This document shows positions 19,788-28,874 of a stretch of DNA of 64,000 nt, in pieces. Below the pieces are notes generated by a model. It was not told the origin of the DNA. It saw nothing but the letters and a program-made list of their open reading frames with translations, and searched no databases. The number at the start of each line of letters is the position of its first letter. Position 1 is the first letter of the stretch. Source of the stretch: Methyloterricola oryzae (lineage in GTDB: Bacteria > Pseudomonadota > Gammaproteobacteria > Methylococcales > Methylococcaceae); NCBI RefSeq assembly GCF_000934725.1, contig NZ_JYNS01000016.1:37643-101642 (forward strand), read 5' to 3'. Position numbers and translations under genes: made by a program.

Positions 19788-20513
19788 ATGCACAGATCCG
19801 ACCCGCTGACCTTTCTCCAGACCCTGCTGACCAAGGACTATGAAGTGGAAAAGTACGCCGCCGGGCGGAAAAAGCCACAGGAGCGCGAACCGCTGGTCAT
19901 CACGCTTTCGCGGGATTATGGAGCCCTCGGTGAGGAAATCGCGAAGCGTCTGGCGGAGTGCCTGGGCATTCCCCTCTACGACCAGGAAATCCTGGATCTG
20001 GTGGCCAAGCACGCCAAGACCGACAAGTTTCATTACCAGCGCCACGATGAACAGGTGAACGCCTCGGTTACGACCTTTCTCTACAGTCTGGTAAGCGGCA
20101 CCACGGCGACCCTGGAGAACTACCGGCGCTACCTTTACGACGTGGTTCTGCAATTGGCGCGCAACGACTGCGTGATTGTGGGTCGCGGCGCCCATTTGAT
20201 CCTTTCGGAAAAACGCGTCTTCCGGGTGCGCGTGGTCGGCAGCCGGCAGGTGTGCGCCGAACGCATCGCCGCCGAGCAGGGGGTTTCCCTCGCTGAGGCG
20301 CAAAACAAGGTGCTTGATATCAACGTCATGCGGCACAAGTCCATCGCCAGCTTGTTTGGCGATCACTTCGAGCATTGTTCCCTGGAACATGCCACCAATT
20401 TCGATCTGGTCATCAATACCGACCACATTCCGGCCGAGGGCGCGATGCCGGTCATCCTGCTTGCCCTGCAGCAAGCGGGGTACAACATCCAGTCTCAGGG
20501 ACAGAAAGCATGA
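19788..20513 (+). CDS. Cytidylate kinase-like protein (Cytidylate_kin2 type)
   Basis: A 241-residue P-loop-like protein. The N-terminal segment [22 protein letters not shown] followed by [15 protein letters not shown] resembles the AAK6/cytidylate_kin2 pattern (SRxYGSGGxxIxxxLAxxLGIPxYD), although the loop reads GALGEE and lacks the Walker lysine, as is frequent in this family. A second block [14 protein letters not shown] is also typical. Substrate is unknown. Its stop codon overlaps the start of the epsilon-subunit-like gene in ATGA, so the two are translationally coupled. Confidence 0.75.
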   Translation: MHRSDPLTFLQTLLTKDYEVEKYAAGRKKPQEREPLVITLSRDYGALGEEIAKRLAECLGIPLYDQEILDLVAKHAKTDKFHYQRHDEQVNASVTTFLYSLVSGTTATLENYRRYLYDVVLQLARNDCVIVGRGAHLILSEKRVFRVRVVGSRQVCAERIAAEQGVSLAEAQNKVLDINVMRHKSIASLFGDHFEHCSLEHATNFDLVINTDHIPAEGAMPVILLALQQAGYNIQSQGQKA

Positions 20514-20959
20514 GCAGCGCGTCACCTTTATGGCTGCAGGTCGAGATCGCGGACGTCAGTCAGCAGATCTTCTCGGGCCCCTGTTACTCGGTGGTCGCAC
20601 CCGCCGCTCTGGGCGAGGTTTGCATCCTGCCCCGCCATGCCCCCTTCCTGACGCGACTGTTGCCCGGGGAAATCCGGCTGCAGACGGACCAGGACGAGAC
20701 CCTTCGTTTCTATGTGTCCGGAGGCTACATGGAGGCCCAGCGGACTTCAGTGACAGTCCTGGCCGATCAGATGCTGCGTTCCAACGAGATCGATCGCGAG
20801 GCCGCCCTGGAAGCCAAGCGCCGCGCGGAAGAAGTGCTGAAGAAGAGTCATCTGTTTACCGATCGTGACCAAGCCAAGATCGAACTGGTCAAGGCCCTGG
20901 CGCAACTGCGCGTGCTGGAGCATGTCGATATCAAGAAATTGCAGAAGCGCCACCGCTGA
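20510..20959 (+). CDS. Orphan F1 ATP synthase epsilon subunit homologue
   Basis: The 149 residues align along their whole length with Atp[13 protein letters not shown], a sandwich domain, [17 protein letters not shown], then the helical tail with [11 protein letters not shown] and [10 protein letters not shown]. In the ATP synthase this subunit couples rotation and inhibits ATP hydrolysis. No other ATP synthase gene is near. The normally conserved glycines in GELGILPGHAP are replaced: the segment reads [11 protein letters not shown] with Cys38 and Arg42, which hints at a changed role. The ATG overlaps the preceding stop (ATGA). It could be a spare epsilon subunit or a regulator that borrowed the fold; the sequence does not decide. 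Confidence 0.85.
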   Translation: MSSASPLWLQVEIADVSQQIFSGPCYSVVAPAALGEVCILPRHAPFLTRLLPGEIRLQTDQDETLRFYVSGGYMEAQRTSVTVLADQMLRSNEIDREAALEAKRRAEEVLKKSHLFTDRDQAKIELVKALAQLRVLEHVDIKKLQKRHR

Positions 20960-21019
20960 AGTCGGCGCAAGCCAAAAACTTACCGGACTACGAACCGGAC
21001 AGGCAACAGGAGATACGCC

Positions 21020-23740
21020 ATGAATAAAAAATACGTCTATTCCTTCATGGAAGGCGACGGCAAGAACAAGCACCTTTTGGGCGGCAAGGGCGCCAATCTG
21101 TGCGAGATGACGCAGATCGGCCTCAACGTCCCCCCCGGTTTTGTCATCAGCACGGAAGCCTGCCTCGAATATCTGGACCGCAAGGATCTGCCGGGAGGAT
21201 TGCTGGAGGAAGTCCACCAGCACATCACCCAACTGGAAGCCAGGACCGGCAAGAAATTCGGTGACGAGCGCAATCCGCTGCTGGTGTCCGTGCGCTCCGG
21301 TTCCGCCATGTCCATGCCGGGTATGATGGACACCATCCTCAACCTGGGGTTGAACAGCAAGACCCTGCTCGGTCTCATCGAGCAGACCCGGAACGAGCGC
21401 TTCGGCTACGACGCCTACCGGCGTTTCATTCAGTTGTTCGGCAAGGTGGCGTTGGGTGTGCCGGACAGCCTGTTCGACGAGCAGTTCGATGAAATCAAGC
21501 ACCAGGCTGGCGTCAAGGCCGACGTGGGCCTCAGTGCGGCGCACCTGAAGGAAGTCAGCGAGCGATTCCTGAGGGTGGTGCAGACTCATACTGGCAGAGC
21601 CTTCCCCGAAGACGTTTACGAGCAGCTCGGCATTGCCATCAAGGCCGTGTTCAATTCCTGGATGGGCAAGCGCGCCATCGATTACCGCCGCGAGTTCAAC
21701 ATCACACCCGCCATGGCTAACGGCACCGCCGTCAACGTGGTCACCATGGTATTCGGCAATATGGGCAATGACTGCGCCACGGGCGTCGGCTTCACCCGCA
21801 ATCCGGGTACCGGCGAGAACGAAATGTTCGGCGAGTACCTGGTCAATGCCCAGGGTGAGGATGTGGTGGCGGGTATCCGCACACCCAAGCCGGTGCACGA
21901 AATGATGGTGGAAATGCCGGACCTCTACCGGCAACTGGTGGATCTGCGCGACAAGCTGGAAGGCCACTATCACGAGGTGCAGGACTACGAGTACACCATC
22001 GAGAAGGGCACCCTCTATTGCCTGCAGACCCGCAACGGCAAGATGAATGCCACTGCCATGGTGCGCAGTTCGGTGGAGATGTTCGGCGAAGGTCTCATCA
22101 GCAAGGAGCAGGCCCTGTTGCGGGTCAAGCCCGACGACCTTGAGCAGTTGCTGCATCCTTGCCTGGACCCCAGTCATGACCACAAGCCTCTGGCGCAAGG
22201 CCTGCCCGCCTCTCCCGGCGCTGCCAGCGGACGCTGTGTGTTCGACGCCGACCAGGCTGAAATCCTGGGCCGGTCCGGGCAGAAGGTGATTCTGGTGCGT
22301 GAGGAGACCAAGCCCGAGGATATCCACGGTTTCTTTGCATCCCAGGGCATCCTGACCAGCCGTGGCGGCAAGACCTCCCATGCCGCCGTGGTGGCGCGGG
22401 GCATGGGCAAGGCCTGCGTGGCGGGTGCCGAAGGCATCAAGGTGGACAGCCGGGCGCGCCTGGCGACGGTGGGCGACGTGACCCTGAAAGAGGGTGACGT
22501 GATAACTATCGATGGCAGTAACGGGAACGTCTACCTGGGCGAGATCCCGACCATCGAGCCGAAGTTTTCCGAAGAGCTTAAAACCCTGCTGTCTTGGGCG
22601 GACGAAATGGCCGAGATCAAGGTCATGGCCAACGCCGACACCCCCAGTGCCGCGCAACTGGCGCTGGAATTTGGCGCCATGGGCATTGGCCTGTGCCGCA
22701 CCGAACGCATGTTCAATGCCACGGACCGCTTGCCCATCGTGGTGGAGATGATTCTGGCTCATTCCCTGGAAGAGCGGCAGGCGGCGCTGGACAAGCTCAT
22801 GCCCATCCAGCGCGAGGACTTCAAGGAGATCTTTAAGATAATGGCGCCGCGTCCGGTGACGGTGCGGCTGCTGGACCCGCCCATGCACGAGTTCCTGCCA
22901 AGCGAACACCAACTGGAAGACGAACTGCGCGCCCTGGACGAGTACCGCATGGTAGTGCGTGGGCGGACCGCCGCCTTGGTCGCGCTGAACATGGGCGCCG
23001 ATAATGTCACCGAGGACCAGGTGAACGCGGTGATTGCCCGCAAGGAACAGATGCTGCGCAAGGTGCGCGAGCTGTACGAGGTCAATCCCATGCTCGGCCA
23101 CCGGGGCGTGCGCCTGGGGCTGACCTATCCCGAGATCTACGAGATGCAGATTCGCGCCATCCTGGAAGCGGCAGCCCAGTGCCAGAAGGAAGGTTCGCAG
23201 GTCACGCCGGAAATCATGGTGCCGCAGGTCATCACCTCCGAGGAGCTGCGGCGGGTCAAGGCCACCGTGGACCGTGTCCAGCAGGAGATCGAGGGCGCTT
23301 ATGGCGTCACGCTGCATTTCAAGTTCGGCAGCATGGTCGAGACCGTCCGCGCGTGCACCCGTGCCGCGCAACTGGCGGAGGTGGCCGAGTTCTTCTCATT
23401 TGGCACCAACGACCTGACCCAGGCTACGTTCTCGTTTTCGCGCGAGGATGCCGAGAACAAGTTCCTGCCGCTCTATACCGAGCACGGCATTCTGGAGGAC
23501 AACCCCTTCGAAGTGCTGGATGTCAACGGCGTCGGCACTCTGATGCAGATGACCGTAGAGCGGGGCCGCAAGACCAAGCCCGACCTGAAAGTTGGCATCT
23601 GCGGTGAGCAGGGCGGGCATCCGGCCTCCATCCGCTTCTGTCACGGTATCGGGCTGAATTACGTCTCCTGTTCCGCCCCGCGCGTGCCTGTGGCGCGCAT
23701 GGCCGCCGCGCACGCCCGGCTGGTTCCCGCCACCAGATAA
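21020..23740 (+). CDS. ppdK: Pyruvate, phosphate dikinase
   Basis: Interconverts pyruvate, ATP and phosphate with phosphoenolpyruvate, AMP and pyrophosphate. The 906-residue protein has the N-terminal ATP-grasp domain (LLGGKGANLCEM, SGSAMSMPGMMDT), the swivelling phosphohistidine domain with GGKTSHAAVVARGMG (phospho-His454), and the C-terminal PEP/pyruvate barrel with GICGEQGGHPAS. AGGAGA precedes the ATG. In methanotrophs PPDK works at the PEP/pyruvate node with pyrophosphate-dependent glycolysis. It follows the epsilon-like gene by 60 bases and may share its transcript. Confidence 0.97.
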   Translation: MNKKYVYSFMEGDGKNKHLLGGKGANLCEMTQIGLNVPPGFVISTEACLEYLDRKDLPGGLLEEVHQHITQLEARTGKKFGDERNPLLVSVRSGSAMSMPGMMDTILNLGLNSKTLLGLIEQTRNERFGYDAYRRFIQLFGKVALGVPDSLFDEQFDEIKHQAGVKADVGLSAAHLKEVSERFLRVVQTHTGRAFPEDVYEQLGIAIKAVFNSWMGKRAIDYRREFNITPAMANGTAVNVVTMVFGNMGNDCATGVGFTRNPGTGENEMFGEYLVNAQGEDVVAGIRTPKPVHEMMVEMPDLYRQLVDLRDKLEGHYHEVQDYEYTIEKGTLYCLQTRNGKMNATAMVRSSVEMFGEGLISKEQALLRVKPDDLEQLLHPCLDPSHDHKPLAQGLPASPGAASGRCVFDADQAEILGRSGQKVILVREETKPEDIHGFFASQGILTSRGGKTSHAAVVARGMGKACVAGAEGIKVDSRARLATVGDVTLKEGDVITIDGSNGNVYLGEIPTIEPKFSEELKTLLSWADEMAEIKVMANADTPSAAQLALEFGAMGIGLCRTERMFNATDRLPIVVEMILAHSLEERQAALDKLMPIQREDFKEIFKIMAPRPVTVRLLDPPMHEFLPSEHQLEDELRALDEYRMVVRGRTAALVALNMGADNVTEDQVNAVIARKEQMLRKVRELYEVNPMLGHRGVRLGLTYPEIYEMQIRAILEAAAQCQKEGSQVTPEIMVPQVITSEELRRVKATVDRVQQEIEGAYGVTLHFKFGSMVETVRACTRAAQLAEVAEFFSFGTNDLTQATFSFSREDAENKFLPLYTEHGILEDNPFEVLDVNGVGTLMQMTVERGRKTKPDLKVGICGEQGGHPASIRFCHGIGLNYVSCSAPRVPVARMAAAHARLVPATR

Positions 23741-23755
23741 GGCAGATCCCGTCAA

Positions 23756-23783
23756 CGCCCTAGGGCCCCCGTGCCCTGGGGCG
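23756..23783 (+). terminator. GC-rich hairpin after ppdK
   Basis: CGCCCTAGGGC and GCCCTGGGGCG can pair over 11 positions (one G-T pair) around a six-base loop, 15 bases after the ppdK stop. There is no following T run, so it may act as a transcript-stabilising hairpin or a pause site rather than a classical terminator. Confidence 0.45.
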
Positions 23784-23900
23784 CCCTCCGCCCGCCTCCG
23801 TAGCCCCACGCTTCCACATCGCGCCGCAATAGCGGAAAATGCGCGGTGCCGGTCGCGCCCGGTCTCCCTTCGCCTAGAGAAAAATAACGAGGATTTACCG

Positions 23901-24818
23901 ATGGAAAAAGTATTCGTCCTGCACATGTTCACGCCTGAAAAGAACCTGAGCCCTTTCGACGTGAACATGGCGCTGGATGCCGGTTGGATTTCGACCGTGC
24001 CATATACCCAGCTCGACAGCAATGAAATCCCGGCCCTGGTGCAGGATGTCATCTTTTCCCGCAGCCCCAGCGGCGTGAAGCGCACGGGCATCTTCATCGG
24101 CGGACGCGATGTCAAGACGGCGCTGGACATGCTGAATAGCGCCAAGCAGAACATGATTCCGCCGTTCGAGGTGTCGGCTTTCGCCGATCCCAGCGGAGCC
24201 TTCACCACCGCCGCGGCCATGGTCGCTATGGTCGAGCGTGAGCTGGAAAAGAATCATGGGGCCGGATTGCAAGGCATGAATGTGCTGGCACTGGGCGGAA
24301 CCGGGCCGGTGGGTCAGATCGCTGCGGTGCTCTCGGCCCAGGCCGGCGCCAACGTGAAGATCATTGGGCGCCAGTTGGAGAAGGCCCAGAATGTGGCGGC
24401 CTTGTGCAATGCCGAATACGGTGGGGGCAAGACCAACATCGCGGGTGATGCGGATGCCAACAAGGCGGAACTGATCCAGACCGCCGACGTGGTGTTCGCT
24501 ACCGCGGCCGCCGGCATTCAAGTGCTGAGTGCGGAACTAGTGGCGGCGGCTCCACGGCTCAAGGCCGCGGCGGATGTGAATGCAGTGCCGCCGTCGGGAA
24601 TCGCCGGCCTGGACGCGCACCACAAAGGCACGCCCATCGATGGCAGCCGCAGCGGGGCCGTGGGTATCGGCGCACTGGCCATCGGCAACGTCAAATACCA
24701 AACTCAGCACAAGCTGCTCAATATGATGCGCTTCCAGACCCGCAAAGGGGACAAGCCGGTGTTCCTGCACTACGAGCATGCTTTCGAAGTGGCACGCGAG
24801 TTTGCCAAGAAGCTGTAA
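23901..24818 (+). CDS. mtdB: Methylene-tetrahydromethanopterin dehydrogenase, copy 1
   Basis: Oxidises methylene-H4MPT to methenyl-H4MPT in the cytoplasmic formaldehyde oxidation pathway of methylotrophs. The 305-residue protein begins EKVFVLHMFTPEKNLSPFDVNMA and has DPSGAFTTAAAMVA (97-110), the Rossmann loop GGTGPVG (132-138) and the C-terminal GVGIGALAIGNVKYQ. The loop after the second strand reads IIGRQLEKAQ with Arg157, resembling the NADP-specific MtdA pattern recalled from Methylorubrum. AGGA lies upstream of the ATG. A related gene follows in tandem. Assignment to MtdB rather than MtdA rests on overall similarity judged by eye. Confidence 0.9.
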   Translation: MEKVFVLHMFTPEKNLSPFDVNMALDAGWISTVPYTQLDSNEIPALVQDVIFSRSPSGVKRTGIFIGGRDVKTALDMLNSAKQNMIPPFEVSAFADPSGAFTTAAAMVAMVERELEKNHGAGLQGMNVLALGGTGPVGQIAAVLSAQAGANVKIIGRQLEKAQNVAALCNAEYGGGKTNIAGDADANKAELIQTADVVFATAAAGIQVLSAELVAAAPRLKAAADVNAVPPSGIAGLDAHHKGTPIDGSRSGAVGIGALAIGNVKYQTQHKLLNMMRFQTRKGDKPVFLHYEHAFEVAREFAKKL

Positions 24819-24917
24819 TCGGCCGCGGTTTTCAAGCGGGGTCGGCTGGCGGGCGCTTTCGCCGTTCACGCCGGCCCTGGCTTTCGAATAAACCTGATTC
24901 CACAGGAGACTGATCCA

Positions 24918-25823
24918 ATGGAAAAACGTTCCATCATCCACATGTTCGATCCCATGCCGCATAACAGCCCGTTCGATTTGAACATGGCGGCCGACGCCGG
25001 GTTCGATGTGCTGCTGCCCTATAGCAATGTCAAGCTGGAGGAGGTCAACGGGCTCGTGCAGGACGCCATTTTCTCCCGGGGCCCTGCAGGCGTGAAGCGC
25101 ACCGGCATCTTTGTTGGGGGGCGCGATATCGGCATGGCCATGGATATGCTGGAGGGAGCCAGAAAGGCGATGGTGCCTCCCTTTGAAGTCTCGGTTTTTG
25201 CCGATCCCAGCGGCGCCTTCACTACCGCCGCGGCTTTGGTGGCCTGTGTGGAAAAGCAGTTGAAGGACAAGCATGGCCTGGAGCTGAAGGATCAGCGGGC
25301 AGTGGTCTTTGGCGGTACCGGGCCGGTGGGACTGGCCACTGGCGTCATCGCATCGCTCGCGGGCGCCGACACCACTATCGTGGACCATTTGTCCATCGAC
25401 ACGGCTCTGGAAAAGGCCGCGGAATACAATGGCCGCTGCGGGAGCGCACTCAAGGGAACTTATGCGAGTTCCGAGGCGGACAAGGCGCGTCTAATCGCTA
25501 ATGCCGATATTGTGTTCTGTACCGCCAAGGCTGGAGTGCAGGTGCTCAGCGCTTCCGTACTCGCCGATGCCAAGCAGCTCAAGGTGGCCGGCGACGTCAA
25601 CGCGGTGCCGCCTTTGGGTGTTGAGGGTGTCAAGCTGAAGGACAATGGCGCCCCGTTACTTTGCGCCACCAACAGCCGCGGCGCTGTGGGCATAGGAGCA
25701 CTGGCGGTGGGTAATGTGAAGTACCAGCTGCAAAACCGGCTGCTGAGCCTCATGTTGGAAACGGACAAACCAGTCTATCTGGATTTCCGTGATGCCTTTC
25801 TGCGTGCCCGCGAGCTGGTCTGA
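24918..25823 (+). CDS. Methylene-tetrahydromethanopterin dehydrogenase, copy 2
   Basis: A 301-residue paralogue of the preceding protein, aligned without gaps over the first 150 residues (HMF.P...SPFD.NMA, GVKRTGIF.GGRD, FADPSGAFTTAAA). The Rossmann loop is again GGTGPVG, but the second strand ends TIVDHLSI with Asp156, the residue expected for NAD rather than NADP binding. The end reads GVGIGALAVGNVKYQ-like AVGIGALAVGNVKYQL. AGGAGA precedes its ATG, and it starts 99 bases after copy 1, so both may be in one transcript with separately regulated translation. Its function may be the true NAD-linked MtdB, or an MtdB-like enzyme for another pterin. Confidence 0.88.
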   Translation: MEKRSIIHMFDPMPHNSPFDLNMAADAGFDVLLPYSNVKLEEVNGLVQDAIFSRGPAGVKRTGIFVGGRDIGMAMDMLEGARKAMVPPFEVSVFADPSGAFTTAAALVACVEKQLKDKHGLELKDQRAVVFGGTGPVGLATGVIASLAGADTTIVDHLSIDTALEKAAEYNGRCGSALKGTYASSEADKARLIANADIVFCTAKAGVQVLSASVLADAKQLKVAGDVNAVPPLGVEGVKLKDNGAPLLCATNSRGAVGIGALAVGNVKYQLQNRLLSLMLETDKPVYLDFRDAFLRARELV

Positions 25824-25865
25824 TAGGCCCTGCGTGGCGAGCGTCTCGGGATCGCTGGACGGCGG

Positions 25866-25905
25866 ACAACAAAAACGGCAGCGCGATCGGTAGATCAGGC
25901 TGCCG
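25866..25905 (-). terminator. Rho-independent terminator of the small helical protein gene
   Basis: On the minus strand CGGCAGC and GCTGCCG (7 bp) enclose a 16-base loop and are followed directly by TTTTT. It lies 86 bases downstream of the stop codon of the minus-strand gene at 25991, and also faces the convergent second mtdB-type gene. Confidence 0.75.
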
Positions 25906-25990
25906 CTCCGTTCTGGTCGAAGCCTCGTGCCCGCGCCAGCCGGATCATTAACACCGGAGCGGCACGGGCCTAGGCGCTAGACCGAACGCC

Positions 25991-26371
25991 TTATTTGATG
26001 TTGGCCTGGATCTTTTCCATGGATGCCACAACCTCGGCCAGGATCGCAGCACCGGCAGCGGCACCGCCTTCCTTTTCGCACTCAGCCTGAGCTTCCTTCA
26101 TACGCTTCATGGCATCCTGCAGGGGCTTGCCAGCCGCGTCGCCGGTGATTTCCTTGTAGTGCTGCTTGGCCTGCTTGATGCTGGCCAGGCAGCCGCTTTC
26201 GTTGCCAGCCTTGGCTGCTTCCATCGCTTCCTTGGTGGTCTTGACGGTCATGTCCATGTGCTCTTTGACGCCAGCAGCATTTTCAGCGGCATTGGCGGCA
26301 ACGCCACCCAGAGCAAAAACGCCGCCGACGATCATGGCGCCCAGGGTTTTTGCAAATTCTGCTTTTTTCAT
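25991..26371 (-). CDS. Small exported helical protein, SmbP-like
   Basis: A 126-residue protein with a signal peptide ending about VAANAA (residue 29). The mature part is all-helical with spaced Ala, Lys and Glu: KTTKEAMEAAKAGNESGCLASIKQAKQHYKEI and a second similar block PLQDAMKRMKEAQAECEKEG. This pattern of A-x-x-A-x-x-x-G and A-K-x-H is reminiscent of the small metal-binding protein SmbP of nitrifiers, but it has few His residues. Two Cys residues (61 and 96 approximately) might form a disulfide. GGAGAG precedes the ATG. Function is unknown; a periplasmic metal or stress role is a guess. Confidence 0.6.
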   Translation of the reverse strand: MKKAEFAKTLGAMIVGGVFALGGVAANAAENAAGVKEHMDMTVKTTKEAMEAAKAGNESGCLASIKQAKQHYKEITGDAAGKPLQDAMKRMKEAQAECEKEGGAAAGAAILAEVVASMEKIQANIK

Positions 26372-26564
26372 TATTGTGCTCTCCTCGATATTTCACAGTA
26401 AGTTCCACAGCATCGTGGCATCGGTCTTGATTGGCTGCAGCACCCCACGGCACGTAATCCGCGCCCGCGCAAATGCGGTCTTTGGAAAAGACCCGTTTCA
26501 ACCGTCAAGATAACGAGCATACTAATCAAAGTGCCCGTTTTTGTCATGTGTTGCGAAAAAGAAC

Positions 26565-26586
26565 TTTCCCTGACGTGCCAGGGAAA
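26565..26586. repeat. Perfect 8-bp inverted repeat upstream of the small helical protein gene
   Basis: TTTCCCTG and CAGGGAAA flank a six-base spacer, between the pilQ end and the upstream side of the small exported protein gene. It could be an operator or part of a pilQ terminator system; no T run follows in either direction. Confidence 0.4.
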
Positions 26587-26620
26587 ATGGGGATGGGGCG
26601 AACAACGGTAGCTGGAAACC

Positions 26621-26652
26621 GCGGCGCTGGCTCGACCAGAGCCGAGCGCCGC
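26621..26652 (-). terminator. Hairpin just downstream of pilQ
   Basis: GCGGCGCT pairs with AGCGCCGC, with an inner GGCTC/GAGCC stem, beginning 12 bases after the pilQ stop codon. The minus-strand sequence after it is only GGTTTCC, so termination would be weak; position suggests it closes the pilMNOPQ operon. Confidence 0.45.
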
Positions 26653-26663
26653 AGTGAACCGAA

Positions 26664-28874
26664 TCAGCGCGAAACCATCTGCTGCTTGAGGATCTTGGGG
26701 GTCACGAAGATCAGCAGTTCCTTTTTCTGATCGATTGTTTCATTGCGGCGGAACATGAAGCCTACACCGGGCAGGTCGCCGAGGAAGGGTACCTTGTCGG
26801 TGGTCGTCGTCTTGGTTCCCTCGTAGACGCCGCCGAGCACCACGGTCTCGCCATTGCCGACCAAGGCCTGGGTTTCGATCTCGCGCTTGTCGATACCGAA
26901 GCCGCCGGGGGTGATTTCACCCTTGGAATCCTTTTTTACCAGCAGGTCCATGAGTATGTTGTCATCGGGCGTGATGTGCGGCGTGACGTTTAGTTCCAGC
27001 ACGGCCTGCTTGAACTGGATGTTGCTGACCAGCGCGCCGCCGGCCGAGCTTTGAATTTGATACGGGATTTCGACACCCTGCTTGATGACGGCCTTGGTCT
27101 GATCCGAGGTGATGAGGCGCGGATTGGACACGATTTCGCCGCGGCCCTCGGTCTGGGCGGCTGTTAATTCGAGGTCCAGCAGGTAATCGCCGGCTTTGAG
27201 GACCGTCATGCCCGCAGTACCATAAGGATTTGCGGCAGATAAGGTGCTCAGCAAGTTACCCGCGGTATTGCTGGTCTGACTGACCAGGGTCTCTGCCCGG
27301 GTCGGGAGCGTGGACACCGACAGGCGGCTGCCGAGGCGACGGGAAAAGTCATTGTTGGCGATCACCACGCGGGATTCGATCAGCACCTGCCGCACGGGTA
27401 TGTCCAGCTTGCGGATCAGGTCGCGAATCCTCTCAAGGTTCCTGGCGGTGTCCTTGATGATCAGCTGGTTGGTGCGCTGATCCGTCGTCACGTTGCCGCG
27501 ACCGGACAGTATGGACTGGCTGACGTCCAGGCTGGTTGACGAGGTGGAGGTCCTGGAGCCGCCTATCCCCGCCTCGCTGGTCGTCTGGCTGGTTTTCTCG
27601 GTCGTCCCCATGAGCACGGTCTTGATGTCATCTGCCTTGGTGTAATTGACCTGGATGATCTCGGTCTTGAGAGGTTCCAACTCCTCAACCACCTTGGCCG
27701 CTTCGAGTTCGTCCTTTTCCAGGCGGTTGATCTCATCCAGCGGCGCCACGCGGATGATGTTGCCTTCCTGGCGCTTCCCCAGGCCCTTGGACTTGAGCAC
27801 CAGATCCAGGGCCTGGTCCCAGGGTACGTCATTCAGGCGCAGAGTCACGTTTCCTTGCACCGTGTCGCTGGCGACGATGTTCAGGTTGGTGAAATCCGCC
27901 AAGATCTGCAGTACCGAGCGAACCGGGATATCCTGGAAGTTCAGGGTGAGCTTCTCGCCTCCGTAGGCAAAGGACTTCTTCTTGATCTCTTCCTTCTCGG
28001 CGCGGGTGAGCGGGCGGAATTCCACGGTCAATACATTGCCGGACTGATAGGAGGAGTAGTCGTAGTCCTGTGACACGGGGGTGACGACCAGACGGGCACG
28101 TCCGCCATCCTGTTCGGAATCGATGGTCTGAACGGGGGTGGCGAAATCAAGCACGTCCAGGCGGCGCGCCAGGTTGGCGGGCAGGCTGAGACCCGGAATG
28201 TCGATTATGACCTTGCGGCCTTCCTCGCGAATCTGGGCCACGGCGCCGGGGTCGCTCAGGGTGACCAGGAGGCGGCCTTCGCCCTGAGGTCCGCGGCGGA
28301 AGTCCACGTTGCGGACCGAGTCCCCGCTCGCTGGATAAGGAGCGTCGTAACCCGCGGCAGCGGGTGCTGGGCGGCTGCGGCGGGGCGTCCGGCTTACCGG
28401 TGCTGGCACCGCCTCGGTGTTGGACGCCGCGCCCACGTAGGGCCCGGAAACGCCGCGCTGGAGGGTCAGGAATATCTTGTTGCCTTCGACGCGGCTCTGG
28501 TAGGGCATCATCTCGGAGAGGTTGACGATGACGCGGGTGCGGCCGGATGCCTCAATGGCCTGAATGCTTTGGGCGCCCCCGGCATTGATCGATATCGGCT
28601 TTTTTTCCAGGCCATTGGAAACACCGGGCATATCCAGGGCGATGCGCGCGGGATTGTCGGTGGAGAACGCCTTGGGTGGCGCAGCGGGACCGCTAAGGCT
28701 GAACTGGATCTGAATGTTGTCGCCGGGAAGCGTGGTGAAGTCGACGGACTCCAGTCGCGGGCCGGCCAAGACTGTGGTCGCGGCGCCAAGGGATAGAACC
28801 ATCACCCAGAGGTGAAGACAAAATCGTAATGCGATTCCCTGGCGGAGGTTATTTTTCAAGCCTTGTTGTTTCAT
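26664..28874 (-). CDS. pilQ: Type IV pilus secretin PilQ
   Basis: Outer-membrane channel through which the type IV pilus emerges. The 736-residue protein has a signal peptide (hydrophobic run ahead of VLAGPRLES), two AMIN-like beta domains, an STN/N0 domain around LTLNFQDIPVRSVLQILADF, N1 domain with KTVLMGTTEK, and the C-terminal secretin domain with QVLIESRVVIAN and TVVLGGVYEG. Its ATG overlaps the pilP stop by 4 bases (ATGA). It closes the pilM-N-O-P-Q operon. Length is typical. Confidence 0.97.
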   Translation of the reverse strand: MKQQGLKNNLRQGIALRFCLHLWVMVLSLGAATTVLAGPRLESVDFTTLPGDNIQIQFSLSGPAAPPKAFSTDNPARIALDMPGVSNGLEKKPISINAGGAQSIQAIEASGRTRVIVNLSEMMPYQSRVEGNKIFLTLQRGVSGPYVGAASNTEAVPAPVSRTPRRSRPAPAAAGYDAPYPASGDSVRNVDFRRGPQGEGRLLVTLSDPGAVAQIREEGRKVIIDIPGLSLPANLARRLDVLDFATPVQTIDSEQDGGRARLVVTPVSQDYDYSSYQSGNVLTVEFRPLTRAEKEEIKKKSFAYGGEKLTLNFQDIPVRSVLQILADFTNLNIVASDTVQGNVTLRLNDVPWDQALDLVLKSKGLGKRQEGNIIRVAPLDEINRLEKDELEAAKVVEELEPLKTEIIQVNYTKADDIKTVLMGTTEKTSQTTSEAGIGGSRTSTSSTSLDVSQSILSGRGNVTTDQRTNQLIIKDTARNLERIRDLIRKLDIPVRQVLIESRVVIANNDFSRRLGSRLSVSTLPTRAETLVSQTSNTAGNLLSTLSAANPYGTAGMTVLKAGDYLLDLELTAAQTEGRGEIVSNPRLITSDQTKAVIKQGVEIPYQIQSSAGGALVSNIQFKQAVLELNVTPHITPDDNILMDLLVKKDSKGEITPGGFGIDKREIETQALVGNGETVVLGGVYEGTKTTTTDKVPFLGDLPGVGFMFRRNETIDQKKELLIFVTPKILKQQMVSR

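Noticed and set aside
20747..23371. 874-codon open frame on the minus strand over ppdK
   Set aside because: It lies fully antisense to a strongly supported ppdK gene, has no recognisable domain and no ribosome site; typical of GC-rich codon shadows.
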